This document shows, one piece after another, positions 43,018 through 51,577 of a DNA stretch of 64,000 nucleotides. The stretch is from FEN-1350 sp964643355. GTDB lineage: Bacteria; Planctomycetota; Phycisphaerae; Sedimentisphaerales; Anaerohalosphaeraceae. The stretch is taken from NCBI GenBank assembly GCA_964643355.1, contig CAZXPW010000022.1:4388-68387 (forward strand). The letters are read 5' to 3'. The notes under the pieces are model-generated. The model made no database searches. It saw only the letters and a program-made list of their open reading frames with translations, and had not been told where the DNA came from. Numbering within the stretch: the stretch's first letter is position 1; every line of letters begins with the position of its first letter. Made by a program: the position numbers and the translations under genes.

Positions 43018-44484
43018 ATCATAGAAATGCCGGAGGAAGGTTGGGATTTGCCGCCTTCGATCGATGCCGGACCCGATCAATTCGTCCTGCTGTCCGACTC
43101 CCCGATTCAGACGGCCGCAACGGTTTCAGACTCCCATATTCCGAACGATCAATTAACCTATCAGTGGTTGCATCACAGCGGTCCGGCTCCCGTTTCGTTT
43201 AATGGAACGGAAAATCAGCTCGTCGCCGAAGTGGCCTTCCCTGAGGGTGGTCTCTATGAATTAGAACTTCGCGTCAAGGATCAGCACAACCATGATGTCA
43301 ATGACATTGTCCAGTACCGTGTCTGGGATCCTGTGAAAGATAATGCCCTGGTTGGCCATTGGCAGTTCAACGAGGGAACGGGAACCACCGCCTTCGACAG
43401 TTCGGGTAATAACAACAAGGGTCTCTTCGGCTTTACGGCCAATGTTGACGAAACGACGCCGGCCCCGTCCGCTCCGACTTTTGCCGCCGGCTGGATTCCC
43501 TCCGAGGCCCCGAATAATTACGGAGTGAAATTCGGGAACGGTGGATATGTCCAGATCAAGACGGATCCGAATTTCGCTGAGGGGGATCTGAATAACATCA
43601 AGTGGCGTATTACGATTTCCGCCTGGATGAAAGCCGACGATTATCTCCGAGCCAACGGCGAATTCGCCAACCGGCGCATCCTGCAGAAAGGCGCTTCCGA
43701 CAATCAGTTCCGTCTGTTGGCCGAGTGGGGGAATCTTGTTTTCCATTTGGCCAATGTCGGTCGGTTGGAAACCCCATTGCCCACCACCGGGGCATGGCAT
43801 CATATCGCAGGCGTGTATGACGGCAGCGAGATGAAAATGTATGTCGATGGTTGGCTGGCCGGTTCGATCCCCGCATCGGGGGAAATCGGAATCACCCAGG
43901 ATCCCCTCTTCCTGGGGACCAAAAGCAATACCGTCACGGTTGCTGGAGACTATTTCAAGGGAATGCTCGAAGATCTCCGGATCTATAACTATCCGCTGAC
44001 CGAGGGCGAGGTACAGGATCTGGCCCGGATGGGCGAGAATGTTCCGCCGGTGGTGAGCGTTGTTGATCCGGAGGATCTGGTCCTGTCGGTTCGCAAGTTC
44101 ATTCAGATGGATGCCACAGCCATTGATCTCAACAGCGACACGATCAATTACAAATGGACGGCCAGCGATCCGAGCGTTTCATTTGATCCCAGCGACAGCG
44201 TGGAAGATCCCAAAGCGGTGTTCACCCAGGATGGAACCTTTACGCTGCGTCTGACGGTCAATGACGGCAAGAGCGGGTTGGACGATTCGATCTTCTCCGA
44301 AGTGTCCGTCGTCGTAACCAATCCGACTTGTGCGGATGTCGTCGCTATTCCGGATATGGTGCTGTTCGGCGATTACAACAAGGACTGCCATGTTACCCTG
44401 GCGGACTTGGCGGAATTTGCCGCCAACTGGCTCAAGTGCAACGATCCGCGGGATCCCACTTGCGACAATCCGTTCGGCGAATAA
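42997..44484 (+). CDS. 5'-truncated secreted protein with PKD-like, LamG and dockerin-like domains
   Basis: The native frame enters at 43018, the first base after the IS; the apparent GTG start (42997) lies inside the IS terminal repeat and the first native ATG is 43027. There is no signal peptide, so the original N-terminus is lost. What remains is a PKD-like domain ('DAGPDQFVLLSDSPIQTAATVSD'), a LamG/concanavalin-type domain ('LVGHWQFNEGTGTTAFDSSGNN', 'TISAWMKADD', 'WHHIAGVYDGSEMKMYVDG', 'GMLEDLRIYNYPLTEGEV'), a second PKD-like domain and a dockerin-like end ('LFGDYNKDCHVTLADLAEFAANWL'). It probably belonged to a large exported surface protein. Expression now would need a promoter in the IS. 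Confidence 0.82.
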   Translation: MILLEVPIIEMPEEGWDLPPSIDAGPDQFVLLSDSPIQTAATVSDSHIPNDQLTYQWLHHSGPAPVSFNGTENQLVAEVAFPEGGLYELELRVKDQHNHDVNDIVQYRVWDPVKDNALVGHWQFNEGTGTTAFDSSGNNNKGLFGFTANVDETTPAPSAPTFAAGWIPSEAPNNYGVKFGNGGYVQIKTDPNFAEGDLNNIKWRITISAWMKADDYLRANGEFANRRILQKGASDNQFRLLAEWGNLVFHLANVGRLETPLPTTGAWHHIAGVYDGSEMKMYVDGWLAGSIPASGEIGITQDPLFLGTKSNTVTVAGDYFKGMLEDLRIYNYPLTEGEVQDLARMGENVPPVVSVVDPEDLVLSVRKFIQMDATAIDLNSDTINYKWTASDPSVSFDPSDSVEDPKAVFTQDGTFTLRLTVNDGKSGLDDSIFSEVSVVVTNPTCADVVAIPDMVLFGDYNKDCHVTLADLAEFAANWLKCNDPRDPTCDNPFGE

Positions 44485-44552
44485 CGCAGAATCCGGTCTT
44501 TTCGGATTCGGACGATCTTCGGTTGTTCGATCCGAAATGGGCAAGACGACTT

Positions 44553-44581
44553 GGGGCCGCGGGGATTTTTCCCGCGGCCCC
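44553..44581 (+). terminator. Strong GC-rich hairpin terminator
   Basis: GGGGCCGCGGG (44553-44563) and CCCGCGGCCCC (44571-44581), an 11-bp perfect stem with loop GATTTTT, 69 bases after the truncated gene. The downstream tail GTTCTTAT is only moderately T-rich. Confidence 0.7.
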
Positions 44582-44670
44582 GTTCTTATGGAGCGGGAGG
44601 AGAGTATACCCGGAAGCGAGACTCCGGAATTCTGTTGTAACCTTTGACAGAATCGATTAGGGTATCGACC

Positions 44671-45501
44671 ATGATACGATGGATCGGACAAGTGGTTGCT
44701 TTACCCCTGCAGGCCCTTGAGTTTATGGTATCGATCGTTCCGGTGATCAATCCGTTTCCGCTTTGCCGGGCGATCTGGGCACTGACGAAAGATCCTGTGT
44801 ATGCCCAAAAATTGATCGTTCATTTCGTCAAACAAGAAGGCATCGATTCGGCCCGGTTTTTTGCCGAGAAGGCCTTTGCCGTGTGCCCCGATGGAGCAAT
44901 CGCCGGCGTGATAGGGCAACTCGAACTGCAGCTTGGCGAAATCCCTGACAATGCCATCGGATGGCTTCGCCGGGCCAAAGAGAATCCAAATCTTAAGAAT
45001 CCCGACGGGCTGTTGGGGTTGGAAATTTCCCTGAGCCGTCAAGTTGAAGAAATGGATTGTGCGGCGATCGTCAAGACGGTTCTGTCGCGGAATGATTTAC
45101 CCATTAACCTGACACAGTTAGCCCTCTTTGTACAGGCCCATTTGCTTCTCAAGGCCGAACAATGGGACCAGGCCCTTCAAATTGCCGACCAGATCCTTTC
45201 CATCCAGGAGGTTCCGCTGGCCCGGTGGATTCGCTGGGTCGTGTATTCGGCAACTCAGCAACAGCAACCGGCTCAGCGCGAATTCCACCTGTTTTCTCAC
45301 AAAAATTCCGGACCGTTGTACGACGCTCTTTTGGCCAGCGGCTATTTCTACCTTGGCCAGGTCGATCGCTGCCGCGAACACCTTCTCAAAGCCCGACAAG
45401 CCGGGATTCCGGATCGATTGATCCGGATGACAAATCCGGACCTGGCGAGGTCTCTGGCCGAGCTCCCCTTACAGACGGAAACCCCGGAGGCCGCCTCATG
45501 A
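44671..45501 (+). CDS. Tetratricopeptide-like helical-repeat protein
   Basis: A 276-residue protein made almost wholly of paired helices: 'DSARFFAEKAFAVCPDGAIAGVIGQLELQLGEIPDNAIGWLRRA', 'AHLLLKAEQWDQALQIADQIL', 'GYFYLGQVDRCREHLLKARQAG'. The last two fit the TPR consensus. The N-terminus is hydrophobic ('IGQVVALPLQALEFMVSIVPVINPF') and may anchor it to the membrane. I chose ATG 44671 over TTG 44644. Its stop overlaps the next gene's ATG by 4 bases, so it is coupled to the M50 protease and may present substrates to it (inference). Confidence 0.72.
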   Translation: MIRWIGQVVALPLQALEFMVSIVPVINPFPLCRAIWALTKDPVYAQKLIVHFVKQEGIDSARFFAEKAFAVCPDGAIAGVIGQLELQLGEIPDNAIGWLRRAKENPNLKNPDGLLGLEISLSRQVEEMDCAAIVKTVLSRNDLPINLTQLALFVQAHLLLKAEQWDQALQIADQILSIQEVPLARWIRWVVYSATQQQQPAQREFHLFSHKNSGPLYDALLASGYFYLGQVDRCREHLLKARQAGIPDRLIRMTNPDLARSLAELPLQTETPEAAS

Positions 45502-46553
45502 GACTGGAGACCGCGTTGAATCTGATGCCCGGTCTGGTGATCGGCCTGACCATCCACGAGTGCGCCCATGCCCTGACGGCTTCCTGGCTGGGTGACCGAT
45601 ATGCAGCCAGTCAGGGACGGATCAGCTTGAATCCGCTTCGACACCTGTCCTTCTGGGGAACATTGGCACTGTTTTTCCTCGGCTTCGGCTGGGGGAAACC
45701 AGTTCCCGTCAATTTATACAACTTCCGATATCCCAAGCGGGATTTCCTGTTGACTTCACTGGCCGGTCCCGGGGCAAATTTGCTATTATGCGGGATTTCA
45801 TTGGGGCTTGCACATCTGGATTTGCCCCACTGGCTGGCGATTCAGGTTCGCTGCGTATTTCTGGTCAATGCCATGCTGGCGGTTTTTAACCTGGTTCCGA
45901 TTCCCCCTCTGGACGGCAGTCGAATTTGGCCCTGCCTGATTCCGGGGATGAAACCGGTTCCAGGTGGCAAGTGGTCCTTGATCTGGACGGTTGTGTTGTT
46001 GTTTATTCTGATGACGGGCAAGATCGGCACGGTAATCGAGCCGGTCCTTTCGGCGGCGATGCGATTGCTGCCAACGCCCATCTTGCTTAGTCAGATTCGT
46101 CCGGAGGGATTCCCCCTGGAGCTTGCAGCACCGGACAATGTGAATGCATGGTACAGGGTTTTGCCGGAGGATTCGCCGGATCCGAATCAATTCGAGATGG
46201 TCTTTGAAACGGACGAATCCGCTCCCCCAACTGGTTTGATTACCTTTCTTCGTGGAAATTTCCAGCGGCAGGGATGGACGAAATGGGAAAACGATGCCGA
46301 AAATCCTGACTTTCTGGCGACATCGGATTGGACGATGGAAACGGGTAACAAATATCATACATTCCGCGAGACTTGGTTTTTATCCAAGCATGGTTTGATT
46401 CTGCTCAGGATCTCGCAATCGATACCCGATCCCAATGCTCCTGACAAACGATTGGTTACCTGGGCCACACAACAACTCTTGACACCGGACACCGATCAAT
46501 ATCGGAAGCATTTGAAGAAATATAAAATGGGGCATCCGGAACCGTCGCCGTAG
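45498..46553 (+). CDS. Site-2-type zinc metalloprotease (peptidase M50)
   Basis: A 351-residue intramembrane protease. The zinc site is 'GLTIHECAHALTASWLGD' (H20, E21, H24) and the third ligand is in 'FNLVPIPPLDGSRI', the N-x-x-P-x-x-PLDG motif of the family. Four to five hydrophobic segments make up the first 190 residues; the remaining 160 form a soluble C-terminal domain of unknown type ('WYRVLPEDSPDPNQFEMVFETDESA', 'FQRQGWTKWENDAENPDFLATSDW'), which is not a PDZ domain. Start ATG 45498 overlaps the TPR-like gene by ATGA and has CGGAGG upstream; the longer frame from 45162 is rejected because it runs through that gene. Confidence 0.9.
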   Translation: MRLETALNLMPGLVIGLTIHECAHALTASWLGDRYAASQGRISLNPLRHLSFWGTLALFFLGFGWGKPVPVNLYNFRYPKRDFLLTSLAGPGANLLLCGISLGLAHLDLPHWLAIQVRCVFLVNAMLAVFNLVPIPPLDGSRIWPCLIPGMKPVPGGKWSLIWTVVLLFILMTGKIGTVIEPVLSAAMRLLPTPILLSQIRPEGFPLELAAPDNVNAWYRVLPEDSPDPNQFEMVFETDESAPPTGLITFLRGNFQRQGWTKWENDAENPDFLATSDWTMETGNKYHTFRETWFLSKHGLILLRISQSIPDPNAPDKRLVTWATQQLLTPDTDQYRKHLKKYKMGHPEPSP

Positions 46554-46575
46554 AATTCGTTACAATTTCGCTGAA

Positions 46576-47361
46576 TTATTGTCGAGTGGTTTCGACCAGA
46601 GAATCGAAAAGGTCCTTGCCCGCGGCGATCAGGCCGGGGAGCAGGGAATTGGGGCGGTTAAAGGTGGGCGATGTCCCATCGGTGATCTGTACGATTCCTC
46701 CCGCCGATTGAATCAATGCGATCCCGGCGGCGATATCCCACTCGTGCTTGGGTACCAGGGTAAATGTCGCATCGGCCAGACCCGCCGCAACGAGCGCGAG
46801 CTTGTACGCCACAGAACCCATCGGCACGATCGTAAAACCTCGACCGTCGAAGCGTTTCCACTGGCCGCGTTTGACCTCGCTTCGACTGGCGAGGACTTTT
46901 GCGCCGGTCAGCGATGAGGCCTCAGTGGGCCATACGGATTTTCCGTTGAGTGTGACGCCGGCATCCATAGAGCCGAGGAAGATCTGTCCGGTCGCCGGAT
47001 TACAAATCCCGCCGGCAATGGCTTTACCCTCTACCGCCAGACCGATGGAGATACACCACTCGGGGATTCCTTCGACAAACTCCCGCGTCCCGTCCAGTGG
47101 ATCAACGATCCACACGCGACGGCATTGAAGCCGCGCCGGATCGTCGGCCGTCTCCTCCGAAAGCCACCCTTCGCCGGGCCGGAGCAGGACTCGTTTAAGC
47201 AGGGCATCAACTTCGGTATCGGCCTCTGTGACCGGATCATCACCGGATTTGAACGACGACTCCACCCGTCCGGGCGTGTAACGCAGCGCAACATCTTGCG
47301 CCTGCAGGAGAGCGTTTTCGATTCGGTGGAGGTCTGACTTGGAGGGCATGGTTCGGCTCAT
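46576..47361 (-). CDS. cysQ: 3'(2'),5'-bisphosphate nucleotidase (PAP phosphatase)
   Basis: A 261-residue enzyme of the inositol-monophosphatase/CysQ superfamily, expected to split 3'-phosphoadenosine 5'-phosphate into AMP and phosphate. Metal-binding motifs are present: 'DDPVTEADTEVD', 'WLSEETADD', 'WIVDPLDGTREFVEGIPEW' and 'HEWDIAAGIALIQSAGG'. It is the last gene of the sulfate-activation operon, with only 2 bases between the cysN stop and its ATG. That position supports PAP as its substrate, since PAP is the by-product of sulfotransferases. Inositol monophosphatase activity is the alternative. Confidence 0.9.
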   Translation of the reverse strand: MSRTMPSKSDLHRIENALLQAQDVALRYTPGRVESSFKSGDDPVTEADTEVDALLKRVLLRPGEGWLSEETADDPARLQCRRVWIVDPLDGTREFVEGIPEWCISIGLAVEGKAIAGGICNPATGQIFLGSMDAGVTLNGKSVWPTEASSLTGAKVLASRSEVKRGQWKRFDGRGFTIVPMGSVAYKLALVAAGLADATFTLVPKHEWDIAAGIALIQSAGGIVQITDGTSPTFNRPNSLLPGLIAAGKDLFDSLVETTRQ

Positions 47362-47363
47362 TC

Positions 47364-49202
47364 TTACGGCCGGAAGATCACGCCGGCGTTTTGCAGCATG
47401 ACCTTGATTTCCTGGACGACTTCCTGCACGCCTCGTTCGTCGTCGCCTTTGACGGCCGTTGGGATCACCAGATTACACGGGATATCCGACGGCTGGCCGC
47501 CGATCCAGGCGACATAGACACTCTCGACATCGACCGCGGCCGTGATGATTTCCAGATCCTCCCGCGTCAGGTTGGTCGCGGTGATCACCAGGATCAGGCC
47601 CGCATCGAGCAAGACATTGGAGACTTCCGCCAATCGCCGCAGGTGTTCGGGATTCTCGTCGAGTCCCGGTTTTTTGATGTCGGCATCGACACCATACAGG
47701 ATGTTGGCAATACCAAGGAAGTACACGATCTTGCCATCGGCAAACAACCTCGCTTCCAGCGCGCGGGCGATGGACTTTTTATCAACTTCCTTGGGACCGG
47801 TCAGCAGCACCATCGCCGGCCGCTGGCTGTACCGTTCGGCCCGCTGCTCACGACCGACCAGGCCGACTTCCCATTTGACATTGCGGTGGAAGACGAAATC
47901 GCGGACCCAGTGTTGTTGGTCCTCCAGCGATTTGCGGACGATGCCGCCACCGGAGATTTCGTAGTTATCGACGATCACGAACCGGCCCGTCTGCGCGATC
48001 CGATCTACCGTGTCGAAGGCGATGGCCTTGCGGGCCCGCAGGATACAGTGGGCAACATCGTGGTGATCGATTTGCTCTTTCTTCTGGGAGGCGTCGAGAT
48101 TGGAGCCGTCCATGACGCTGACGACTTCTTCCAGCTCCACTTTTTCCTTTGCGGTTCCCAGCTTGATTAGATAGCTCTTGCCCTTGACCATCGGCTGGCG
48201 TCCCATCCAGAACAAATTGGCCTCCAACCGCGTGCTGACATGCGGATGCCCTTGCCCGGCCACGGTCGCGATCTCGCCGCGGGAGACATAGATCTGCTTG
48301 TCGAGAGTAAAGGCCGCCGCCTGGCCGGCCTCGGCGCTGTTGCCAGGCGATTCGGGGAATCCTTCGAGGGACTTGACGATGCTCCGTTTGCCCGAGGGGT
48401 AGAAGATCACCTCGTCGCCAACGGAGATCTTGCCCGTCTGCACGGCGCCGGCGATGATTCGTCGTTTGTCGCCGTACTCGGTAAACTTATAGACATCCTG
48501 CACGGGCATTCGCAGGGGCTTATCGACCGGAGACACTTCTTTCGCCAGGCCGTCCAGCGCGGCCAGCAGCGTATTGCCCCTGAACCATTTCAGGTTGTCG
48601 CCAGGGGAGGCCAGATTGTCGCCAGACATACCGCTGACGGGGACAAATTCGGCCTTCAAATCAACCTGTGCCAGAAATTGGCTATACCTGGCCACCAAGT
48701 CGTCGTAGCGCTTTTGCGAATAACCAACCAGATCCATCTTGTTAATCGCAACGATAAGCTGGCGAAGTCCAAGCATGGAGATCATATACCCGTGGCGACG
48801 GGAATTCTCTTGGATGCCCTCTTCGGCATCGATGACCAGCACCGCCGCCTGGGCCCGCGAGGCGCCGGTGACCATATTCTTGAGAAATTCGATATGGCCT
48901 GGCGCGTCGATGATGATGTAATCTCGCTTGCGGGTTTTGAAAAATACCCGGGCGGCATCGATGGTGATGCCCTGGGCCTGTTCGGCTTTGAGGGCATCCA
49001 GCAAAAACGCATATTCGAACGGTCGCGCCGTGCGGCGGCAGGTCTCGCGGACCTGGTCGATCTTTCCATGGGGCAACGAATCGGTCTCGGCCAGCAACCG
49101 GCCGATGATGGTGCTTTTGCCGTGATCCACATGGCCGGTGATGACGATATGCATCTGCTCGCGGCCGGCGACTCCGGAGGTAGTCGTAACTCGCTTACTC
49201 AC
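47364..49202 (-). CDS. cysN: Sulfate adenylyltransferase GTPase subunit (CysN) with degenerate APS-kinase-like C-terminus
   Basis: A 612-residue protein. Residues 1-430 are a translation-factor-type GTPase that powers ATP sulfurylase: G1 'GHVDHGKS' (23-30), G3 'DAPGH', G4 'NKMD', followed by the beta-barrel domains ('PLRMPVQDVYKF', 'ISVGDEVIFYPSGKRSIVKSLE'). From about 455 it has a further 158 residues shaped like an APS kinase, as in CysNC (NodQ) fusions. The P-loop there reads 'LLTGPKEVDKKSIARAL' without the second and third glycines of GLSGSGKS, so this domain should not bind ATP normally. A complete CysC is encoded separately in the same operon. The GTG start overlaps the cysD stop by 4 bases. 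Confidence 0.92.
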   Translation of the reverse strand: MSKRVTTTSGVAGREQMHIVITGHVDHGKSTIIGRLLAETDSLPHGKIDQVRETCRRTARPFEYAFLLDALKAEQAQGITIDAARVFFKTRKRDYIIIDAPGHIEFLKNMVTGASRAQAAVLVIDAEEGIQENSRRHGYMISMLGLRQLIVAINKMDLVGYSQKRYDDLVARYSQFLAQVDLKAEFVPVSGMSGDNLASPGDNLKWFRGNTLLAALDGLAKEVSPVDKPLRMPVQDVYKFTEYGDKRRIIAGAVQTGKISVGDEVIFYPSGKRSIVKSLEGFPESPGNSAEAGQAAAFTLDKQIYVSRGEIATVAGQGHPHVSTRLEANLFWMGRQPMVKGKSYLIKLGTAKEKVELEEVVSVMDGSNLDASQKKEQIDHHDVAHCILRARKAIAFDTVDRIAQTGRFVIVDNYEISGGGIVRKSLEDQQHWVRDFVFHRNVKWEVGLVGREQRAERYSQRPAMVLLTGPKEVDKKSIARALEARLFADGKIVYFLGIANILYGVDADIKKPGLDENPEHLRRLAEVSNVLLDAGLILVITATNLTREDLEIITAAVDVESVYVAWIGGQPSDIPCNLVIPTAVKGDDERGVQEVVQEIKVMLQNAGVIFRP

Positions 49203-50080
49203 ATGTAACCCTCCCGCCGGAGGGTTTCCAGCCCGCCTCCATCCTCGGCGTCCTGCGCCCGACCGGATCGCTCGGCAATGTGCGTTAGTTTGCCGCCTGC
49301 CAGTTCATCAATAATCTCCCGAACCGTGCGAGACGGCGAATCGATGGGATTGGTGCAGGGCCAGCATCCGAGTGAACGATAGCGTTTGCCATTGCCCTGA
49401 TTGTAATACAACGAAACCGTCGGAATGTTTTCCCTCTCGATGTATTCCCAGACATTCAACTCCGTCCAATCGAGTAACGGGTGAATCCGAACATGCGTAC
49501 CCGGGGCAAAATCGGTCTTATATTGATTCCATAACTCCGGCGGCTGATCGGCGATGTCCCACTCGCTGTCACGATCCCGTGCGCTGAAATATCGCTCCTT
49601 CGACCGCGATCCCTCTTCATCACTTCGAACCCCCGCGATCACGCCGGTGAACGGTTCAGTGTTGGTATCGACTTGGTATTGACCGACGGAATGGTTGAAT
49701 CGATACCTCGGCCAGCGACCGCTGAGGGTCCGCTTGAGGGCTTCGGTCTTGAGCAATCGGCAACAGGTAATCCGATCCACGGCTCCATCGGGAAAAGTCT
49801 GTTTGGCCTCTAATGCTTCCGTGTTGACTCCATAGACCATATCGAGATGCCACTGACGAGTTAATCGATCGCGATACTCGATCATCTCCGGGATCTTGTA
49901 ACGGGTGTCGATATGCACCAGCGTAAACGGCACATGGCCGAGGAAGGCCTTCCGCGCCAGCCACAGCAAGACCGTGCTGTCCTTGCCGATCGACCAGAGC
50001 ATGCACAAGCTCTTGAAGTTGGCGTAGGCCTCTCGGAGGATATGCACACTGATATTTTCAAGCTGCCGCAGATGATCCAT
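49199..50080 (-). CDS. cysD: Sulfate adenylyltransferase small subunit (CysD)
   Basis: A 293-residue PP-loop enzyme that makes adenosine 5'-phosphosulfate from sulfate and ATP together with CysN. The PP-loop is in 'LCMLWSIGKDSTVLLWLARKA'; other family blocks are 'HIDTRYKIPEMIEYRD', 'AVDRITCCRLLKTEALK', 'GVRSDEEGSRSKERYFS', 'LLDWTELNVWEYI' and 'LYYNQGNGKRYRSLGCWPCT'. ATG 50080 has GAGGTG six bases upstream and is preferred over GTG 50086. It is followed directly by cysN (overlap) and preceded by cysC. Confidence 0.95.
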   Translation of the reverse strand: MDHLRQLENISVHILREAYANFKSLCMLWSIGKDSTVLLWLARKAFLGHVPFTLVHIDTRYKIPEMIEYRDRLTRQWHLDMVYGVNTEALEAKQTFPDGAVDRITCCRLLKTEALKRTLSGRWPRYRFNHSVGQYQVDTNTEPFTGVIAGVRSDEEGSRSKERYFSARDRDSEWDIADQPPELWNQYKTDFAPGTHVRIHPLLDWTELNVWEYIERENIPTVSLYYNQGNGKRYRSLGCWPCTNPIDSPSRTVREIIDELAGGKLTHIAERSGRAQDAEDGGGLETLRREGYM

Positions 50081-50095
50081 GGACACCTCGTGCCG

Positions 50096-50626
50096 TTACG
50101 GAATCCCCAGAAACCTCTGAATATACTCGTCGATCTTTCGGACTGACGCCTCGACGGATTCATGGTCCGTCTCGATGACCAGTTCCGGTCGAATCGGTTC
50201 TTCATACGGATCGTCAATGCCGGTGAATTCCCGGATCTGGCCGGCGCGGGCTTTCTGATACAGGCCCTTAACATCTCGGGCTTCACAGGTTGCCAGGGAC
50301 GCCTTCACATAAATTTCGATAAAATTCCGGCAACGCTTTCGGACAAAATCTCTCGCCTGTCGATAAGGGGAGATAAAAGAAGCGACCACAATCACGCCGT
50401 GCTTTTCCAGCAATCCCGCCATAAATCCGACTCGCTGGATGTGTTCGTCGCGGTCTTTTTGCGAAAATCCCGTCGAAGGAAACACGCCCCGCAGGGTATC
50501 GCCGTCCAGCCGCTCGATATCGTATCCCTTTTCAGACAATTCCGCCGCGATTTTATCGGCCAGCGTACTCTTGCCCGACCCGGACAGGCCCGTGAACCAC
50601 AGAACAAACGGAGTCCGGGACTTCAT
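50096..50626 (-). CDS. cysC: Adenylylsulfate kinase (CysC)
   Basis: A 176-residue APS kinase that phosphorylates APS to PAPS. The P-loop is GLSGSGKS (13-20), then 'LDGDTLRGVFPSTGFSQKDRDEHIQRVGFMAGLL' and 'VVASFISPYRQARDFVR', the APS-binding region, and 'FTGIDDPYEEPIRPELVIETD'. It is a complete, stand-alone enzyme, while the fused kinase-like domain on CysN is degenerate. Its start overlaps the last base of the thymidylate-synthase-like gene (TAATG-type junction). No PAPS reductase gene is near, so PAPS here most likely feeds sulfation. Confidence 0.95.
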   Translation of the reverse strand: MKSRTPFVLWFTGLSGSGKSTLADKIAAELSEKGYDIERLDGDTLRGVFPSTGFSQKDRDEHIQRVGFMAGLLEKHGVIVVASFISPYRQARDFVRKRCRNFIEIYVKASLATCEARDVKGLYQKARAGQIREFTGIDDPYEEPIRPELVIETDHESVEASVRKIDEYIQRFLGIP

Positions 50627-51513
50627 TATCCCCTCGCCTTGGCGTACCAGTCGGGATCTTTGGCCAGATTGGCCCGGGCCTCTTCGGTCATCATCTGAAA
50701 AGCCGGATGATTGGACTCCCAGGTCCGGTCGGTGTAAGGGGTGGAGCGCATCTTGGCGACTTCTTTTGCGGCGTCCTTGAAGTAGGAACCATAAATGTGC
50801 AGCGAGTCGCTGATATCGACATAGCGACCGACACGAACTTCAGCGCTGATGTTGGCCGAGATTCGTTCCGCGATCCGCTTTTGCAGGTCGGTCAGGGCAT
50901 AGACATTCATGAACCAGGCCTTGTACAGATCTCGGCTGCGCCAGTGAGTGTTCATGTTCAGAACCCACCCGTCGCCATCGGAAACAAGCCGGCACCAGAT
51001 TCGTTGCAGGCAGGGCGGATCGTCGGTCTTCGGGTCGGCCGTCGGCATCCAGGTAATGGCCTGAGCCCGACGGGTGTGGGTGGTGCGGCTGAGGGCATCG
51101 ACAATATAGCCAATCTGGTCGATCCGACGAAAGGGACGATTCGTTCCGGGATTGCGAATGTCCTCGACGGGGCTATAAGCGAATAACCGCTCATGGTAAG
51201 TATAAGTCCATTTGCCAGCGGCTGGATCAATCCAGTGATCATGGATACCGTCCACGACTTCCTGGCGATAGACCTCCAGTTCCTCAGGGCCGCCTGGAAA
51301 ATTCTTGTGAATCCGCGGTTCGTTGAATGGATCAGCGACGGTAATCATCACCGTGGCATCCTTGCTCGGAGGATCCTCGGGCTTGTCATATTGCGTTTTG
51401 ATTTCCACTCCCCGATCCCACACGGCCAAAACGGCCTTTTCCCAGGCCTCGGGCAAATTTTCCGCCATGATTGAAAGGGTCGGGATCATTCCATTGTAAG
51501 TCGATACGATCAT
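50626..51513 (-). CDS. Thymidylate-synthase-fold protein at the head of the sulfate-activation operon
   Basis: A 295-residue member of the thymidylate synthase/dCMP hydroxymethylase superfamily. Signature parts are the Arg pair before the active site ('TRRAQAITWMPTADP', R148-R149), the catalytic Cys in 'DDPPCLQRIWCR' (C168), 'WRSRDLYKAWFMNVYALTDL' (R-S-x-D and the Asn at 203) and 'SDSLHIYGSYFKD' (H239, Y241). It differs from ThyA in length and in its N-terminal half, resembling the divergent TS-like proteins of archaea and some anaerobes. dTMP synthesis is likely but its link with sulfate activation is unexplained. GGAAGG precedes ATG 51513; the gene shares its last base with cysC. Confidence 0.8.
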   Translation of the reverse strand: MIVSTYNGMIPTLSIMAENLPEAWEKAVLAVWDRGVEIKTQYDKPEDPPSKDATVMITVADPFNEPRIHKNFPGGPEELEVYRQEVVDGIHDHWIDPAAGKWTYTYHERLFAYSPVEDIRNPGTNRPFRRIDQIGYIVDALSRTTHTRRAQAITWMPTADPKTDDPPCLQRIWCRLVSDGDGWVLNMNTHWRSRDLYKAWFMNVYALTDLQKRIAERISANISAEVRVGRYVDISDSLHIYGSYFKDAAKEVAKMRSTPYTDRTWESNHPAFQMMTEEARANLAKDPDWYAKARG

Positions 51514-51577
51514 ATCATCCTTCCGTGAAAGAATCGCGGGATGGAATCCATCAAGGCCATCCGCTTGGGTCTCACGA

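Noticed and set aside
41711..43024. Target-site duplication of the IS element
   Set aside because: The bases flanking the terminal repeats (TAAA on the left, ATCA on the right) do not match at 2 to 9 bases.
45162..45497. N-terminal extension of the M50 protease
   Set aside because: It runs through the upstream TPR-like gene in another frame; the ATGA overlap and ribosome site favour the start at 45498.
48240..49208. A 322-codon rightward open frame
   Set aside because: Antisense of cysN, with the composition of a shadow frame.
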